Positions 1 to 12,719 of a stretch of DNA of 64,000 bases are shown here, piece after piece. Every line of letters begins with the position of its first letter. Within the stretch, counting starts at the first letter, position 1. The translations under genes and the position numbers were made by a program. Under the pieces are notes generated by a model. That model did not search any database and was not told where the DNA came from. It saw nothing but the letters and a program-made list of their open reading frames with translations. The stretch lies in NCBI GenBank assembly GCA_030435675.1, contig CM059624.1, forward strand, positions 9,510,769 through 9,574,768, written 5' to 3'. The DNA comes from Steinernema hermaphroditum. Lineage: Eukaryota > Nematoda > Chromadorea > Rhabditida > Steinernematidae.

Positions 1-31
1 AAGGTACAGGCGCCTGTCTTCCTCTCTTTAG

Positions 32-2162
32 CGGATTGGTTCGCTGTTTAGCGCGCTAAAGGTGATCCGGCTGCTCCGGCTGGGACGCGTCGCTCGCAAA
101 CTGGACAACTACCTGGAGTATGGCGCCGCCACGCTGCTCCTCCTCCTCTGTGCCTACGTTCTTGTTGCTCACTGGCTCGCCTGCATTTGGTTTACCATTG
201 GTGAATACGAAGTCAAAAACAGGGTACCCCGTCACGGAGAGCACGTCTAAGGCGCCGCTTCAGATAGCCGACCCGTTCTTGCCTGACGGTTGGCTGATTC
301 GTCTTTCCCACGACCTAAAAGCGCCCTACAACTTCACTGCTTCGGATCGGAGCAAACTCGTGGGTGGTCCGTCGAAGGGCTCTGCCTACATCTCCGCCCT
401 CTACTTCACGATGTCGTGCATGTCCACCGTCGGCTTCGGCAACATCGCCAGCAACACGGAGAACGAGAAGGTCTTCGGCGTCTGCATGATGATCATCTCG
501 GCGCTCCTCTACGCCGCCATCTTCGGTCACATGACTACGATCATCCAACAGATGACCTCCGCCACCGTGAGGTACGACTCGGGGGCTCATGACAAGGCAC
601 TAATCGGGGCGTCAGGTACCACGACATGATCAGCAACGTACGGGAGTTCATCAAGCTGCAGGAGGTGCCGAAAGAGCTGGCGGAGCGAGTGATGGACTAC
701 GTGGTGAGCACGTGGGCGATGACGAAGGGCATCGACACGTCCAAGGTGCTCAGCTACTGTCCGAAAGATATGAAGGCCGACATCTGCGTCCACCTCAACC
801 GGAAGGTCTTCAACGAGCACTCCTGCTTCCGCCTCGCATCCGACGGCTGTCTCCGCTCCCTGGCCATGCACCTGGAGGTGAGCGGCTCCGTCGGAACCTC
901 CATAAGCCCCTTCAGAACAACCACGCGGCGCCTGGGGACCTCCTCTACCACACGGGCGAGTCCGTGGACGCGCTCTGGTTCGTCGTCTCCGGCTCCCTGG
1001 AGGTCATCCAAGACGAGGAGGTCGTCGCGATCCTCGGCAAAGGCGACGTCTTCGGCGACGAGTTCTGGAAGCAGGAGGGCACCGGCCAGTCGGCGGCCAA
1101 TGTCCGCGCGCTTACCTACACCGACCTCCACATGATCAAGAAGGACAAGCTCATGGAGGTATACGGTATCCATGCATGTTCCCCTCAGGAACCCTTCAGG
1201 TGCTGAACTTCTACAAAGCGTTCGCGAATTCGTTCGCCAGGAACCTGGTGCTCACCTACAACTTGCGTCACAGAGTGAGTCGCGCTCGTCCGGACAGGCA
1301 TACGGTGCTCTCTTTCAGCTGAAGTTCCGGAAGGTGGTCGACGTGAAGCGAGAAGAAGAGCTGGACGCGAAGCGCAAGAACGAGAAGTTCACCATCAGCG
1401 ACGACCACCCCGTCCGGAAGCTGCTGATGCGAATGCGGGAGCGCCACGAGGGGCGTCTTCTGCCCATCGGCGGCACGGAGCTCGGCGATGTCGAGCGGGG
1501 TCGGAAGCGGCCGCCCTTCGAGATGAATCGGACGCGCTCGACGCACTCGATGATCACTACGGTCGACGAGACGACCAGCCTCACCGGGAACTGCGTGGGC
1601 CGCGTCTCCCCGAAGATCCGCAAGAGGCCGCCGCTGATGAAGCGGCAAACGGTGGACGACGGCTTCTCCCTGGCCATGCGCTCCGGGCCCAGTGGGAGCT
1701 TCCCTAAGATCGGTGAGAGTCGCGAGTGCCTCATCGGCTTCCGCAAGGAGATGCGCCTCAAGTTCGAGACGATCCAGGAGAAGCTGAACAGCGTGGACAA
1801 GATCCAGGTGCAGCTCCAGAACCTCGAACGCCTGCTCTACGGGTTCCAAGGCAACCAGCTCTATGGCGGTGAGTCTCCAAGGACTCGAACACCCCTATCC
1901 TCTTTCAGGTCGATCTCCGTCGACGATCCCGATGGGCTCGACGCACGTCCTCAGCGAGCCGAGTCCCAACAACGAACGGCCGTCGACGCTATGGCCTCCG
2001 GAGCGGAGTCCTCTCTGGCATCACCCGACCGACGTCCGGGTGCCTCCTCTCGGCGACCTCAGCGGTGACACGTGGACCGCGCCGGAGGAGGAGATACCAC
2101 ACGCAGTGCCGACGATCCAGGTGGACGAGACGACGCGCCCCCCTGACCGGCGGCGGATCTAG
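32..2162 (+). CDS. egl-2: EAG-type voltage-gated K+ channel, 3' part (5' end outside window)
   Basis: Pore-forming potassium channel of the KCNH/EAG family at the plasma membrane. Seven exons are visible: 32-223, 264-571, 616-877, 916-1158, 1200-1274, 1319-1868 and 1909-2162, with introns of 38-44 nt and all phases consistent, giving about 627 residues. The visible part starts in the S4-S5 region ([16 protein letters not shown]), continues through S5 and the pore helix, and has the filter GFGN at visible residues ~121-124. S6 and the C-linker follow ([17 protein letters not shown]), then the cyclic-nucleotide-binding homology domain ([33 protein letters not shown]). The C-terminal tail ends in a short coiled-coil ([22 protein letters not shown]), as in EAG tetramerisation domains. 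The linker matches EAG better than ERG (UNC-103) or ELK, hence EGL-2. The PAS domain, S1-S3 and most of S4 lie upstream. Family known; orthology inferred. Confidence 0.9.
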
Positions 2163-2210
2163 AGGAGGGCTGTGCGTTGTGACGAGGAGAGTACTTTATA
2201 AATCGACTAT

Positions 2211-4074
2211 TTACAACAAAGAGAACGTGTGGAGGGCGACGAGGAAGGCGCTGAGTCGGGCGGAGACGGCTCCGTTACCGTAGTATCTCCAGAAGGAGGA
2301 GGGCGACCGTCCAGACGGGGAGTACTGTCTTCGCTTGGACAAGTAGGCCTCGTCGGTGGTGTAGCGGCTGAAGATGGGCTGTGTGTAGCACTTCTGGGTG
2401 TTGCAGAAGTCGGAGATGCAGAAGCACCAGTGCTCCGTTATGTCCAGCTGAAAGGGCTGTGCTAGAGATTCCGTGCGGGACCCACGTTGTCGAAGTTGTT
2501 GGACAAGTAGTTGCCGATGTCGGAGACCTTGGCGTGGGTTCCGAGGCCCAAGTGCGTGTGCTGGTCATCGCTGAGGGACTGCGTCGAGCATCCTCTACCC
2601 ACCCCTAAACCAAGGATTACGGTAATGCAGAAGAGGCCTACCCAGGACGGTCGTTTGGCCCGTGAAGCGGTCGGTTCCGTTGAGGTAGAGGATGAAGCAG
2701 GTGGACGAGCATCGGGTAGTGGAGTCGGGGTTGTAGTCGGGGTGTTTGCACTCGGGGTCGCTGACGCTGATACCGTAGTTGCGCTTGAGGAAGAAGTGGC
2801 GCCAGTGCTGAATCGAGATGGATGCAGTCGGTCTTCAAATGTGAAAGGACAAAAAACGGTCCGCGGACGTTTAGAAGACGAAGCTCGGCCATAATTCATC
2901 GCCGAACGTTTTGCGATCCCCGGGGACTCATCTCGACGGACTTCCCGGGACGGCGACGCCAACGGAGGTCGCGTTTATGCCCCATATCGCCAATTAATGG
3001 GCGATGTTTCATCGGAGGAGGAGGAAAGTGAGGAATGACGAACACACAAGAAGCGACGTTTTAGAGACAATGTGTTGTCCTGCTTCTTCGCCATGTTTTC
3101 GTCTTTTGGAGAAACTCTTCTGCACAACAACTACACAACGACCTTTTCCGAGAACCTCTTAGTTGCACCCACGGAAGGAACGTTAATCTTTGATGACTCA
3201 TCTCTGCAAACGAAGTGCTTGGAAAGCTGATTTCTCAGCAGATCCTATTATACAGGATTTATGGCTCAAGGTGGTCATATATGAAATTACGGTTGCAGCA
3301 GAGAGACGACCTGAGGACAAGCAGAAAGAATCACTCTTCTCCCCTTTTTGATTCTTCTTTTGTTTATCCAGACCCTTGTGATCACTTCATGAGTCAATAC
3401 CTGCATAGAGCTCATCTTTAATTTATCATGTGTGTGCATCGTGGCGCCACCGTGGAAGTTCTATTTTGTTCGCAGTTTCGACCCCTCCGACTGCCTTCCT
3501 CCGCATAGTTAGTCACTTAGAATTGGTTTGATAATGGTTTTCATCGAATTCGGAAAAATAGGCGACGCTGTTTTGGGTCGTTCCCCGTCAACTAAGCCTT
3601 TTATCCAAAATTGGCTGCACAGCATGGAATTGCGTTTAAAGCCATTATAAAACGAAAAAAAGAACGGAATCGCAAGATAGCAATGGCCATTAGGGAAGGT
3701 TATCTGGGAGTCTTCTTCTGCCAGTTTTGCAGAATCTGCATGAATTCTTGATCTCAAAGGAACTCTCTCCCACAATCTTTCCAAATGAAAAACCGATGTC
3801 CTTCGATGGATTTTCGCATTTTAAACGTCGCAGGCGCAAAAATTCGGCCGTTTCCGGCTTCCTCGTGCACTTTCCCCCTTCGTGGACATATGTATTTGAT
3901 TTGCTCACCATGGTTTCACGGCCTTTAAAAGTGCCCCTAGGGGTGCCGGACAGAAACAAAGGGACTCACCCAAACGATGAAGTCGTCGGCGCAGGAGTAA
4001 CACTGGATGGCGTCGCCCGGGACGATCAGGGCGATTCCGAGGAGGAGGGCGAGGGGCAACGGACTCCAGGGCAT
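2211..4074 (-). CDS. Ly6/uPAR-domain GPI-anchored protein, ODR-2/HOT-like
   Basis: Small secreted three-finger protein, 208 residues. Exons on the minus strand: 4074-3970, 2807-2642, 2604-2486, 2447-2211, all in phase. Exon 1 encodes a signal peptide (MPWSPLPLALLLGIALIVPG) directly followed by QCYSC, the classic Ly6 opening. Later cysteines include DPECKHP, TTRCSSTC and RGCSTQ, and the domain closes with CFCISDFCN, the Ly6 terminal Cys-Asn signature. After a basic/serine stretch the protein ends in a hydrophobic tail (LSAFLVALHTFSLL), a probable GPI-attachment signal. Spacing of the cysteines suggests the nematode ODR-2/HOT family; this is inference. The first intron is 1,162 nt, far longer than the 37-38 nt introns that follow. 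The gene is convergent with the K+ channel, stop codons 48 bp apart. The upstream acceptor of exon 2 (TTCAG at 2808-2812) was chosen to keep phase. Confidence 0.72.
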
Positions 4075-7000
4075 TCCTTCTTCATCGAGGCGCCTAGAGG
4101 GTTCGCATCGGGCAGGCGATCACGGCGGCGATCCTCTGAAACCGTTCTTCTCTGAGGGGAGCCCGGCACGCTCCTTTGGACATGTGCATAATTAGGTGAG
4201 GCGAAAGGGGGCGCGAATTCGGAGAGTTTCTGCGCGGAGGTCGCCGAGACACAAAGAAGCCGAAACGCACTCCATTCGCTTTGCGCGCGCAAATGGGGCC
4301 GCGACTCCCCAACACTTATCTTAATTAGATTTCATTCCGTTAAACTTAGGCGGAAAGCGGCGACAACGATATAAAAAGGCCTTTTTTTGTCATGTTTTCC
4401 TCAGGAAGGAGGTAGAGGAGGAAGTGGCCGGGATCAGAGGACCCGAATTTTGGAATCTCGACGCGAGGCGCGATGAAACGTCGATGACAAATTGGATTTG
4501 ATTTGGATTAGGCGGAAGGGAGGCGAATTGATTGAGCAAGCAGGGGAAATGGGTCTTAGGGGCGATTCCTGGAGACCAAATGAAGGTTACTTTCGAGAGA
4601 GGTCTCGAGAGGTCCGATTGAACAAATCACTTCTGAGTGGGAGGCGACAGAGATGTCCAAAAAGAAAACCACTTTGCGGCCCCTTTCTTGAATGTTTTGG
4701 TGCCTTTTTTCTCAGTTATCCAAAAATAGGAATTGGGACTTTGGCATCACTGGAAGGATTTGTGGGGTGTGATTCAGATTGGAGGTCAGAAGGTAGATCT
4801 CTGATGTTCATATTGGATCTTTTTCGAACTCTGTAGCAGGAGAACCCTTTCAATAGCAGCGGGAAAGGTTGGATTAGACCCAGTTTCTAGGTCCAACTGA
4901 CCACTCATTACTAGTATTCCCCCTCTCGGAGAGCCTCAAATTCGATTTGGCTCATTTGCGCGGAAAACAGGTGCGGGGGATGAGTTGTAAACACGCGTCA
5001 AAAGTTGTTTACCAACAGCTCCGCGCGGAGTCACTCAAAAGTTCCCCTCGGAATGACGGAAACGCCACGGGAGATTGAAGCCCTCCGGCGTGGTCATCGA
5101 GGGGCAGATTAGTCGCGAAGACCTTCGGAAGCCCGCAAAGAACGCCCTACAAGCTCTGAGAAGACGAATGGCTCCAGCGGACAACTGTCGGCATGTTGTC
5201 CACCGGCGGACATCGATTCCGTCAATCGGTGGCGATTGTTTTATGCCGCACACAGTCGGAGATCTCGATTTGGGGGACAAATGGCAGCGGCTGGCCCTGT
5301 CGGATCGGCCGTCACTCAGCCGGACTGATGCCCCCACTTCGCAACAACGGGTAATTGTACCTCTGTGGTGTAACTCCGATGAAAACATCGTTTCTCGATC
5401 AACGGACACGGCAGTTGGCGGCGGTCACCGGCGGAGGAAGAGGAAAGGCATAAATCACGGAGAGACGAAACATGCACGCGTACTCGGACCGAGTGATTTG
5501 CGATTCATGGCGTTTGTGTCACCCGCCATGGCGATAAAAGTTTCTCTGCGGGAAATTAATGACGGTTAGGCAGTGGGGCCGAGTCAAACGGCGCTGCAGG
5601 GGCTTAGTTCTTGCGGGGTTATGACATGCACTTAAAGTTTTTGATCTCATCTGGAGTTCTCGAAGCTTGGGTAACTCGAGTTTGTCCATAGGAGGTACGA
5701 AAAGGAACTATGGGAAAAGAGACCTGTTAAGACAGGACGGCTATGTTTTAGATTTTTGTAGATCAAACGAATACAGGGTGCCATGGAGACCAGTCCAGTG
5801 GAGACCATGTCCAGTCGGTTTGGCTTGAAGGGGAGATGCGAAAAGACAGAATACTGGAAGTAAAGCATTCATAACTTTGAGAGTCCAAGACATCTGAGAG
5901 TCAGAATTTCTCACAGTTTTGTATTTATCGCCGGTAGAGGTTAATGGGAAAAATTTCGCTCTGAGGCAAAAACAAACACGTTAAAAGGTTAAATGTCTGA
6001 TCAACAGCTTAAGAACAGAATAATACCATTTGCCATTCCCAAAATTGCTCTTTTACATCGGTCTTCGGAGGATTCACGCGACCACACCGAGTAAAAACAC
6101 GGATATCTGTGAGGTGGGCGTTTTCGAGAGACACAATCAATCATGGCGCTGTGTATCTCGTCAAGATCACCCGAAGATCTATAGTTTGTTATCGCAAATT
6201 TGTTATCGGCGTTGTGCTACAAAAACTCATTTGTGTTCGTCGTCAGTGCGCCCAGACGGCCAAGTAGCCAGAGAACAGATGAGGATAAGCTTAATGAATA
6301 TAAACAATTGTACTCTGTCACTAAATAAAACTTCTTAAAAGCTGTTTAAAACATGCTGATTACAGCTCTCATAAGAATTTGCACATAAGTCATAAATGAC
6401 TTCCCCCACAAAGTGGCCGAAGAGTCGTCTAGCTGCGATGATTGGCTGAGAAAGTAGAAAATTCCTTACACGTTCTTTCCACAAAAAGCACAAAAGAATA
6501 AAAAAGTGAAAGGAGAGAAATAAAATCAAAATGCCACCAACAGAAATCGAACAGGAATAGAAAGCTCGCACCTCGCAGTCAAAGAGTCTACCGACTGTGC
6601 CAACCGTATGTAGGTCAATGCTGTCATTTTCGGTAACATACAAGCCGCTCAGGAAAACGAATTTCTCGCCCTTATGTATTCCCAAAGGGGCCGCTGATAT
6701 TTTGCGGATTTACTAGTCACATGTACGGCCTACTAATTCCCAAATTTAGGATTCAATCGGCAAGTCGGAATGGTGCCTAGTCAGCATTCCTTCGGAATGG
6801 TACTTCATCGTTGATTGAGTTTCTACAAACACCATGGAAAGTGATATCCCTGGTGGTGGTGACATTATCCAACTTTTCTAAATGCTTATTTTCTAAACAT
6901 GTGCGAAATGTCTTGGACTATAACAAATAAGTCACAGATGACAAAAGAAGACAAGAATACAGCGTCGATCGTGGACTGGTGAATCCAAACTAAACAGACG

Positions 7001-8806
7001 ATAGTTCCATAAAACAAACAACACTCATAAATCTCGCATGGTCATTCTCGGAGCGGTCTTTTGTCTCCTATGCGTGCTCGCCCCTCCTTTTGAGTCCGAG
7101 ATCTCCCCTTTCGACACGCGAAGTGCTTCTCCCGAAATCGCGTCTTCCACATCGAATCTCCGAAAAGAACATAATGAAAAGCGCCGCGGGATCACTCGAT
7201 TAGGCGTGCAGGGAGAGGCCGAGAGGCTGGACACTGACCTCCGATGGCGGTCGCCTCACGCTCAATTATTTATTGGGTAACGAGGTGTTTAACCGTCCGG
7301 CTCAGGCTTGCTCCTCGCGGAGCCCCTTTGAATAAATCATCGTCACGAGGAGCGTTTTCGGATCGCCGCTTCTTCGGCCTCTCGAGGAGGAACGGCCGAT
7401 TCCCTGGAGCAGCTGCTCGTCGGCGGCGCTAATTTGGAGGTTCCTAATTTGTGCGCACCAAAAACAAAGAAAAACATAAACACGACCGGAGGGGTCTCCA
7501 GAGACGCGCTATACGTACGCGGAGGAGAGGCTGGAAGCCGTTTTAGGCAATGATTTATGTGCCAAATTCCATTATGCAAACGTGTGGCGGCGATATCACC
7601 GCCTTCTTCTCCCCTAATTGACGCCATCGGACGGTGAAGAGGGGCCGAAGGTGACTCCTGGGGCGCTGGAGGTCCTCCGCAGGCCTCGGAGGGGGCTCGG
7701 GGGTGGTCGGTAAATCACAAGAGCGCTCTAAATCATTATGAATCGATAAATCACCTTTCGGAACGCTTTTTGCCTTCGGGTGTTTTCGGTGTTTGTCGGG
7801 TGTCGTTAGGGTTTATGCGAACGTCGGACGATTTTATGAAGTCGCCGGGCCAGGAGGTTGCCCCGGAGAAGCAGCTTTCAAGGAGCCGACGAGAGAGGCC
7901 GAGGATTGGAAGTTTTTTTCTGTAAAGAACAAATTGAAAGTGCTCAAAGGCGGAAGTGACCTTCTGCGACTTTAGGGGTCGGTCCTGTGCCCTGTAGAAT
8001 ATTTCATGCGTGATATTAATTTATTTCGCGATTAGCTCCAAATGTGGCTATGGCGCGAATATGTCGTGTTGAGAGTCGACTCATGGTCCTGTTTCTTCTT
8101 TATGTTTTTAGCTACTCATTATCTACCCATACGTTTTGTTTCTATTAGTAGAGGTTTGGAGTAGAGCAGCCATGTTGAAAAAATCACATTTGGATTCACA
8201 ACTACTCGGGACCATATGTTTTCAACTTGATCTCCACAAATGGTTTCCATTTTCAGCTCAGAGATTCTGATTGATATAACACTCCCTTCGCTCTATCGTA
8301 AAGAGGACGAAAATTGGACCGAAATTATTCTTTGACTCTCATTTTCTACGAAGGAGGAATCCTGAATCTTAAAGATGAAAAACCTCCCTCTCTGGCGTCA
8401 CAACATTGAGATAGAGACAGTCGTCACTGTCCATACAGACCTTTCTGAATACTACGACATCGATTCCAACCTCCTTCGATGGCTTCGAATGCCGATTCTT
8501 TTAGTGCAGGGGCGAGTAAAATTGGAGTAAAGAACCGCCTATATTCATTTTTTTATTATTAAGCACGTCTTGTTTGGACCTTCTTCATCTCTAATCTTTG
8601 AACGCACTTAAAAACTCGAGTGAGGCGTTTCATAGTGTCTATGTATCTAACGAGAGCGCATAGGTTGCGATTCTATTCCAGTGATTAGACCAACTTATTT
8701 TTGCATTCTGCTGGAACGAGAATCCCAAAATACAGTTTACTGAGAGACAAGAGAAGAGACTACAGAAATTTACAAATTATACAAACATCACAGACTCGGT
8801 GTTTCC
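4075..8806. other. long non-coding spacer
   Basis: No exon chain with splice signals and phase could be built on either strand. An open frame of 164 codons at 5075-5569 lacks family resemblance or splice support. A TATA-like run (GATATAAAAAGG) lies near 4368-4379. The only structured item noticed is the tRNA-like remnant at 6541-6604. The stretch probably holds promoter and UTR sequence of the flanking minus-strand genes. Confidence 0.5.
6541..6604 (-). other. tRNA-like Pol III promoter remnant
   Basis: On the minus strand, 6602-6587 reads TGGCACAGTCGGTAGA, a near-perfect tRNA A box. 6553-6543 reads TGTTCGATTTC, a B box with two mismatches to GGTTCGANTCC. The spacing suits a tRNA. The D, anticodon and T arms do not pair properly, so this looks like a tRNA pseudogene or tRNA-derived SINE head, not a working tRNA. 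Confidence 0.35.
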
Positions 8807-9151
8807 TCACTTCTTTCTACCGTATCCCATTCCGCCTCCCATCGGATAGGAGCCGTACATGCCTCCCATGCCGTATCCGCTTCCCATTCCCATGCCGTAT
8901 CCTCCTCCGTAGGGGTAACCTGCAAGTCTGAGAGTCTTCAAAGCGCCACCGCCACTCACCGGATCCGTACATTCCTCCCATCCCGTAGGGTCCCCCCATC
9001 ATGCCGCCGCCGTACATTCCGCTTCCGAAGCCCATTCCGCCGTAGGAGGCCGAGACGGTGCAGAGAACTGAAAGGGGCACTCATAGAGCCGGGCGGCTAC
9101 CGTACCTGCGAAGAGAAGGACGAGGGTCTTGCAGATAGTGGTCGAGGCCAT
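8807..9151 (-). CDS. small secreted Gly/Tyr/Met-rich peptide
   Basis: 88-residue protein from exons 9151-9106, 9067-8960 and 8919-8807 (minus strand; introns 38 and 40 nt, phases 1 and 1). Residues 1-22 form a signal peptide (MASTTICKTLVLLFA then VLCTVSAS). The mature part is almost only Gly, Met and Tyr in YGGGMMGG, YGMGGMYG and GYGMGMGSG motifs, and it ends GYGRKK. The composition recalls nematode YGGYG/caenacin-type antimicrobial peptides and Gly-Tyr surface proteins. No family signature is firm, so the role is open. CATAAAAG lies about 58 nt upstream of the ATG (9216-9209). It is one of four similar small secreted genes between 8.8 and 13.5 kb. Confidence 0.8.
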
Positions 9152-10412
9152 CGTGTGATCGCTGTGGTGACTCGCAGAAAACTGATCGAATCACCGTCGG
9201 AGTGCGCACTTTTATGCGAACGGCGACAAAGGAAGGGCGGATTAGCCAACAAGTTGTCAATTTGGAGTCCTCGGCCGGCTCCGGAGGATTAGGGTGACGC
9301 ATCAGTGGTGGTCAATGCCCGACGCGTCGTCGGCGTTCGCCGTCCATCCGCCCACAAAGAAACATTCGCGCAGATTACAAAACTCATCTGCCTCTGCGAG
9401 TTAGCAGTGGAGAGGCAAAGTGCAAAGGACTTGGAAGGGCAAGAAGAGGAAGTGACTCGAGGTGACTTCTTTAGGGTGCTGCACTTGAGGCACTTCAATT
9501 GGGTTGCTACATTGAAGATGTTACAAGCATTGTCTATTTTCGCAATGTTTAGAGCGAGGGCAAAACAGGTACATGGGTTGCCACTCATGCGCGCGCTCAG
9601 TCGGCCATGACCACTTCTCATTCTTGTGACAAATATAAATTTTTTACCCACTCATATAACACGAGGAAAAATTTGCCACATGGACATTTCGAAATGCGAC
9701 TTTTCCCGAGAAGCGGATTGCAGTTGCTTGTGCGAATGGTGAATACATTGAGTGCGATCTAGGCTACTGATGTTAATAAAGTGGCATTGTAATTTTGTAA
9801 CACTTTCAGCAACCCAGGCGCTTCCAGAACGCACCTAGCCTGTTCACCGGTGCTCTCCTTCTCGTGCTTCTTTTCCTGCGTTTGCACACTTTAGAGGCAC
9901 AAATCATGCAAACTTGTAGGATGTTCACTAGAAGCTCAAGTTTTTGAAAAAGATTTTGTTTGCCCATTTGTACCATGTCAATTCAAATGATAAACCCGAT
10001 CGCCATAAAGTTCACCTCCGATTGTTTCAAATAGGGTCAATTCATGGCACTTGTTTTCGCATCCTTATAGTTTTCCTTTCTTCAAGCTGTCGTCTTCAAT
10101 TGGCGTCCAATATAGTGAAAGTGTGAAAAGGGCGTTTAGGTAAAAAGAGTTAACTCATGTCCCGTTCGTTTCCAGGCGCCTTGTTGCTATTTTGCATGTA
10201 TGCGATCGTGATGCATGAGTCATCGTATTTCAAATCCCTGGCTTATATGATGCATGTGTAATCCAAACTCTTCCTCTACATTCGAAACTGGATTTGGGCA
10301 GAGACAGAGAAGAACCAACTGCGGAATCGGACATTGTAAATCGCTTTTTTGGCGACGAAAGCACACGCTACATGGGGATTACACATTTATCTGCACACAT
10401 ATCCACAGCCTT
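9152..10412. other. spacer between two Gly/Tyr-rich peptide genes
   Basis: Contains the promoter of the 8.8-kb gene (TATA-like element at 9209-9216) and AT-rich sequence. No exon chain was recognised on either strand. Confidence 0.45.
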
Positions 10413-10735
10413 TCATCGTTTTCCGTAGGGACTGTAGGGCAGCGGGAAAGTGTTTCTGTAGTAGGAGGAGTAGGGGTATCCACCGAGGGCTCCGTAGTTC
10501 CAAGCGAGGGGGCTACCGTAGGACCCGTAGCCGTTCAGTCCGTACATGCTTCCGAGACCGTACATACTGCCGTAGCTACCGTAGCCTCCGTAGTAGGGAT
10601 AGCCATAGCTGCCGTAGTACTGCGCAGAGGTCGAGGAGAGGAAGAGGAAGAAGAAGAAGACGAGGAGCTAAAGGAGATGGATCGGACGGATCGAGCGAGG
10701 CGACTCACGTGGGCACTGACGAGTGGCGAGAGCAT
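10413..10735 (-). CDS. small secreted Tyr/Gly/Ser-rich peptide
   Basis: 93-residue protein from exons 10735-10709 and 10667-10413 (minus strand; 41-nt intron, phase 0). The signal peptide spans the intron: nine residues from exon 1, then LLVFFFFLFLSSTSAQ, with a plausible cut after SAQ. The mature chain is a run of YGSYGYPYYGGYG-like and MYGLGS motifs, without cysteine, ending SPYGKR. It resembles nematode YGGYG-type antimicrobial or cuticle-associated peptides in composition only. The signal peptide and splice junction make the start secure. It has the same orientation and architecture as the gene at 8.8 kb but is too low in complexity to prove paralogy. Confidence 0.8.
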
Positions 10736-12452
10736 GGCAACAAAGACTGGATTCCGAGGGGCGCTTTCGGCTGTTTATAGAGTCGCGGGAGGTAATTGTC
10801 AGCTGATTCGGCCATCTGGAAGCGCAAACAACAAAAGAGTAATCTGCAGAAGGGAGGCTAATCGCCTTTCTCTTTCCTTCTTCTTTCGCTATTTTGGGTT
10901 TTGTAGAGTGATTGCGATGAGTCAGGCACGATGCTTCTTGTTTTCCGAATCTTTTCGCTGAAAACACGGGAATCGAGGCGACTTTCGGGGGACGGGAACG
11001 TGACGGCGAAATTGCCGCGTGTCGTCGAGGTCGCCATTCCGGTCGGAGCTCACGTGCGCAGCCCTAATCGCGAGAGGATCGAGTTCGTCTGCCGATCTCC
11101 GACGCGTGGAGAGTCAATCCACGGCAAAGTGAACTTTTGAGCCAATTACACGAGGGTGGATGTCGGGGTTCAGTCGCTGGAAATCGCGTAACACGGTGAC
11201 AGGTGTACATGGGGGGTAGTCACTCAACTGAAGATTCGTTCGAAGGCTCAGAATCGGATGCACTTCGAGCTCTGCGGCACTTTCATTCTGTCGAAGTTGT
11301 CACCTTCGATTACATCCACGCTATTCTAAACGCACATCACATCATAAATTTTATGACGACTTTATTTCATGGACAAAGGGTTCAACATTTGGTGCCTGTC
11401 TTCCAGACAAACTCTACGGACCGCGACCATTTTGTTCATTGCTATCATATACTCAACATTAAATCATTAGATAAATCTTCATCTAGCTCTTGTTTCAAAT
11501 CTTTAAACCTAGCCCAAAGTAGCCTTTTGGACCAGACGTTCTACATACCTCATGAGCCTCACATGTTTGAGCACTCAAAAGTCGCGGGAAAGAGAAACGA
11601 ATATCATTAAATACTGTATTGAGCGTTGGGAGCTGATAAGCGAACTTTGAGTAGATGCTAACAAAGGAATCCTCCGAAGTGTGTGCCTCCAATCGAACTG
11701 AAACTTGACGCACTTGACGCATACACATATACATCAATGAAGTCACAAAAGCTTTGGACTTTAAATGAACAAAACTTGTGAATGCCTGTTGTGAACATAG
11801 AGTAGAAACTGAGATTTAAAAAGATTCGACTAAAGCTCTACTTCCAATTCTGGAAGCACGCGGAAGCGCAAGTTGTAAAAGATGCACTTTTACAAGGCTG
11901 AACTGTGCAACAAGGTTGAACGCAGTGCAAATTGTCGTTCGCAGCCGGTTTATTGTATCAAGGTGTACTCTTCACATGCCGCTGTTTTTATCCGTGTTCA
12001 CTCAAAGCAGAGCTCAAAGATGCGTTCTTGAAATATTGGACCAAAACAAATTCATGATGGGAGGGAAATCAATTAATCGAACAGCGACTTTCCGCGAAGA
12101 GAATTACACCGAAAGGGCCGAAAAAAGACCAAAAAGACAAATGCGAAACTTACACAGAATTATGTGTCCGCGGGGGCATTAACCGAAATATCAGCCCAAA
12201 CAGTAAATGCCACAAATCCTCTCAAAGTTGTTCAACATAGTCTTTCATTTGGCGATCGGTCGGGTCATCCACTCGCTCTTTTGGAGGTACAAAGCCTTTG
12301 ATACGAGGAGGTAAACTCGTAAACAACACAGTCAGAGTTCTTCTCGATTTGAACGTTCGGAGAAGGGAGAAGTGGTTTCTGATCAGTTCGCCGAACAGAT
12401 CAATCGGGAGTATAAGACGACGTTTCGCACGTTCTTCCCACTGTTTTCCACG
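10736..12452. other. spacer with divergent promoters
   Basis: Lies between the minus-strand gene at 10.4 kb and the plus-strand gene at 12.45 kb, so it should carry both promoters. TATAAG at 12411-12416 sits 37 nt before the next start codon. No coding exon was recognised within it. Confidence 0.45.
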
Positions 12453-12719
12453 ATGAATCCACTACCACTTCTCCTCTTCTTCCTCACCCTCGTCTCCTCC
12501 CAGTACTACTACAATTACCAACCCTACTACTACCCTCAAAGTTACTACGGTCCCCAGAGCTACCAGCCCCGCCAGAACCTCTTCCAGCAGTGGATCGAGC
12601 AGAGAAGACGCGACCGGGCCAGGGACATCGGCCCCAAAGACGGATGCTGCGTTGGAGGCCCCGGAGGCTGGGGCGGCGGAAGCGGCGCGGGAGGGGGCGC
12701 CTGGACGGGAGGTCACTAA
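12453..12719 (+). CDS. small secreted Tyr-rich/Gly-rich protein
   Basis: Single-exon, 88 residues. The start at 12453 was chosen because it opens a clean signal peptide (MNPLPLLLFFLTLVSSQ) 37 nt after a TATAAG box; the frame is open further upstream but is not signal-like. The mature protein has three zones: Tyr/Pro/Gln-rich (YYYNYQPYYYPQSYYGPQS), a basic amphipathic middle (QWIEQRRRDRARD), and a Gly/Trp tail containing one adjacent Cys pair. AATAAA lies at 12736-12741. Function unknown; antimicrobial or extracellular-matrix roles are possible. Confidence 0.75.
   Translation: MNPLPLLLFFLTLVSSQYYYNYQPYYYPQSYYGPQSYQPRQNLFQQWIEQRRRDRARDIGPKDGCCVGGPGGWGGGSGAGGGAWTGGH

Noticed and set aside
5075..5569. 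164-codon open frame on the plus strand
   Set aside because: No splice signals fit, no domain or signal peptide, basic random-looking composition, and it lies in a spacer.
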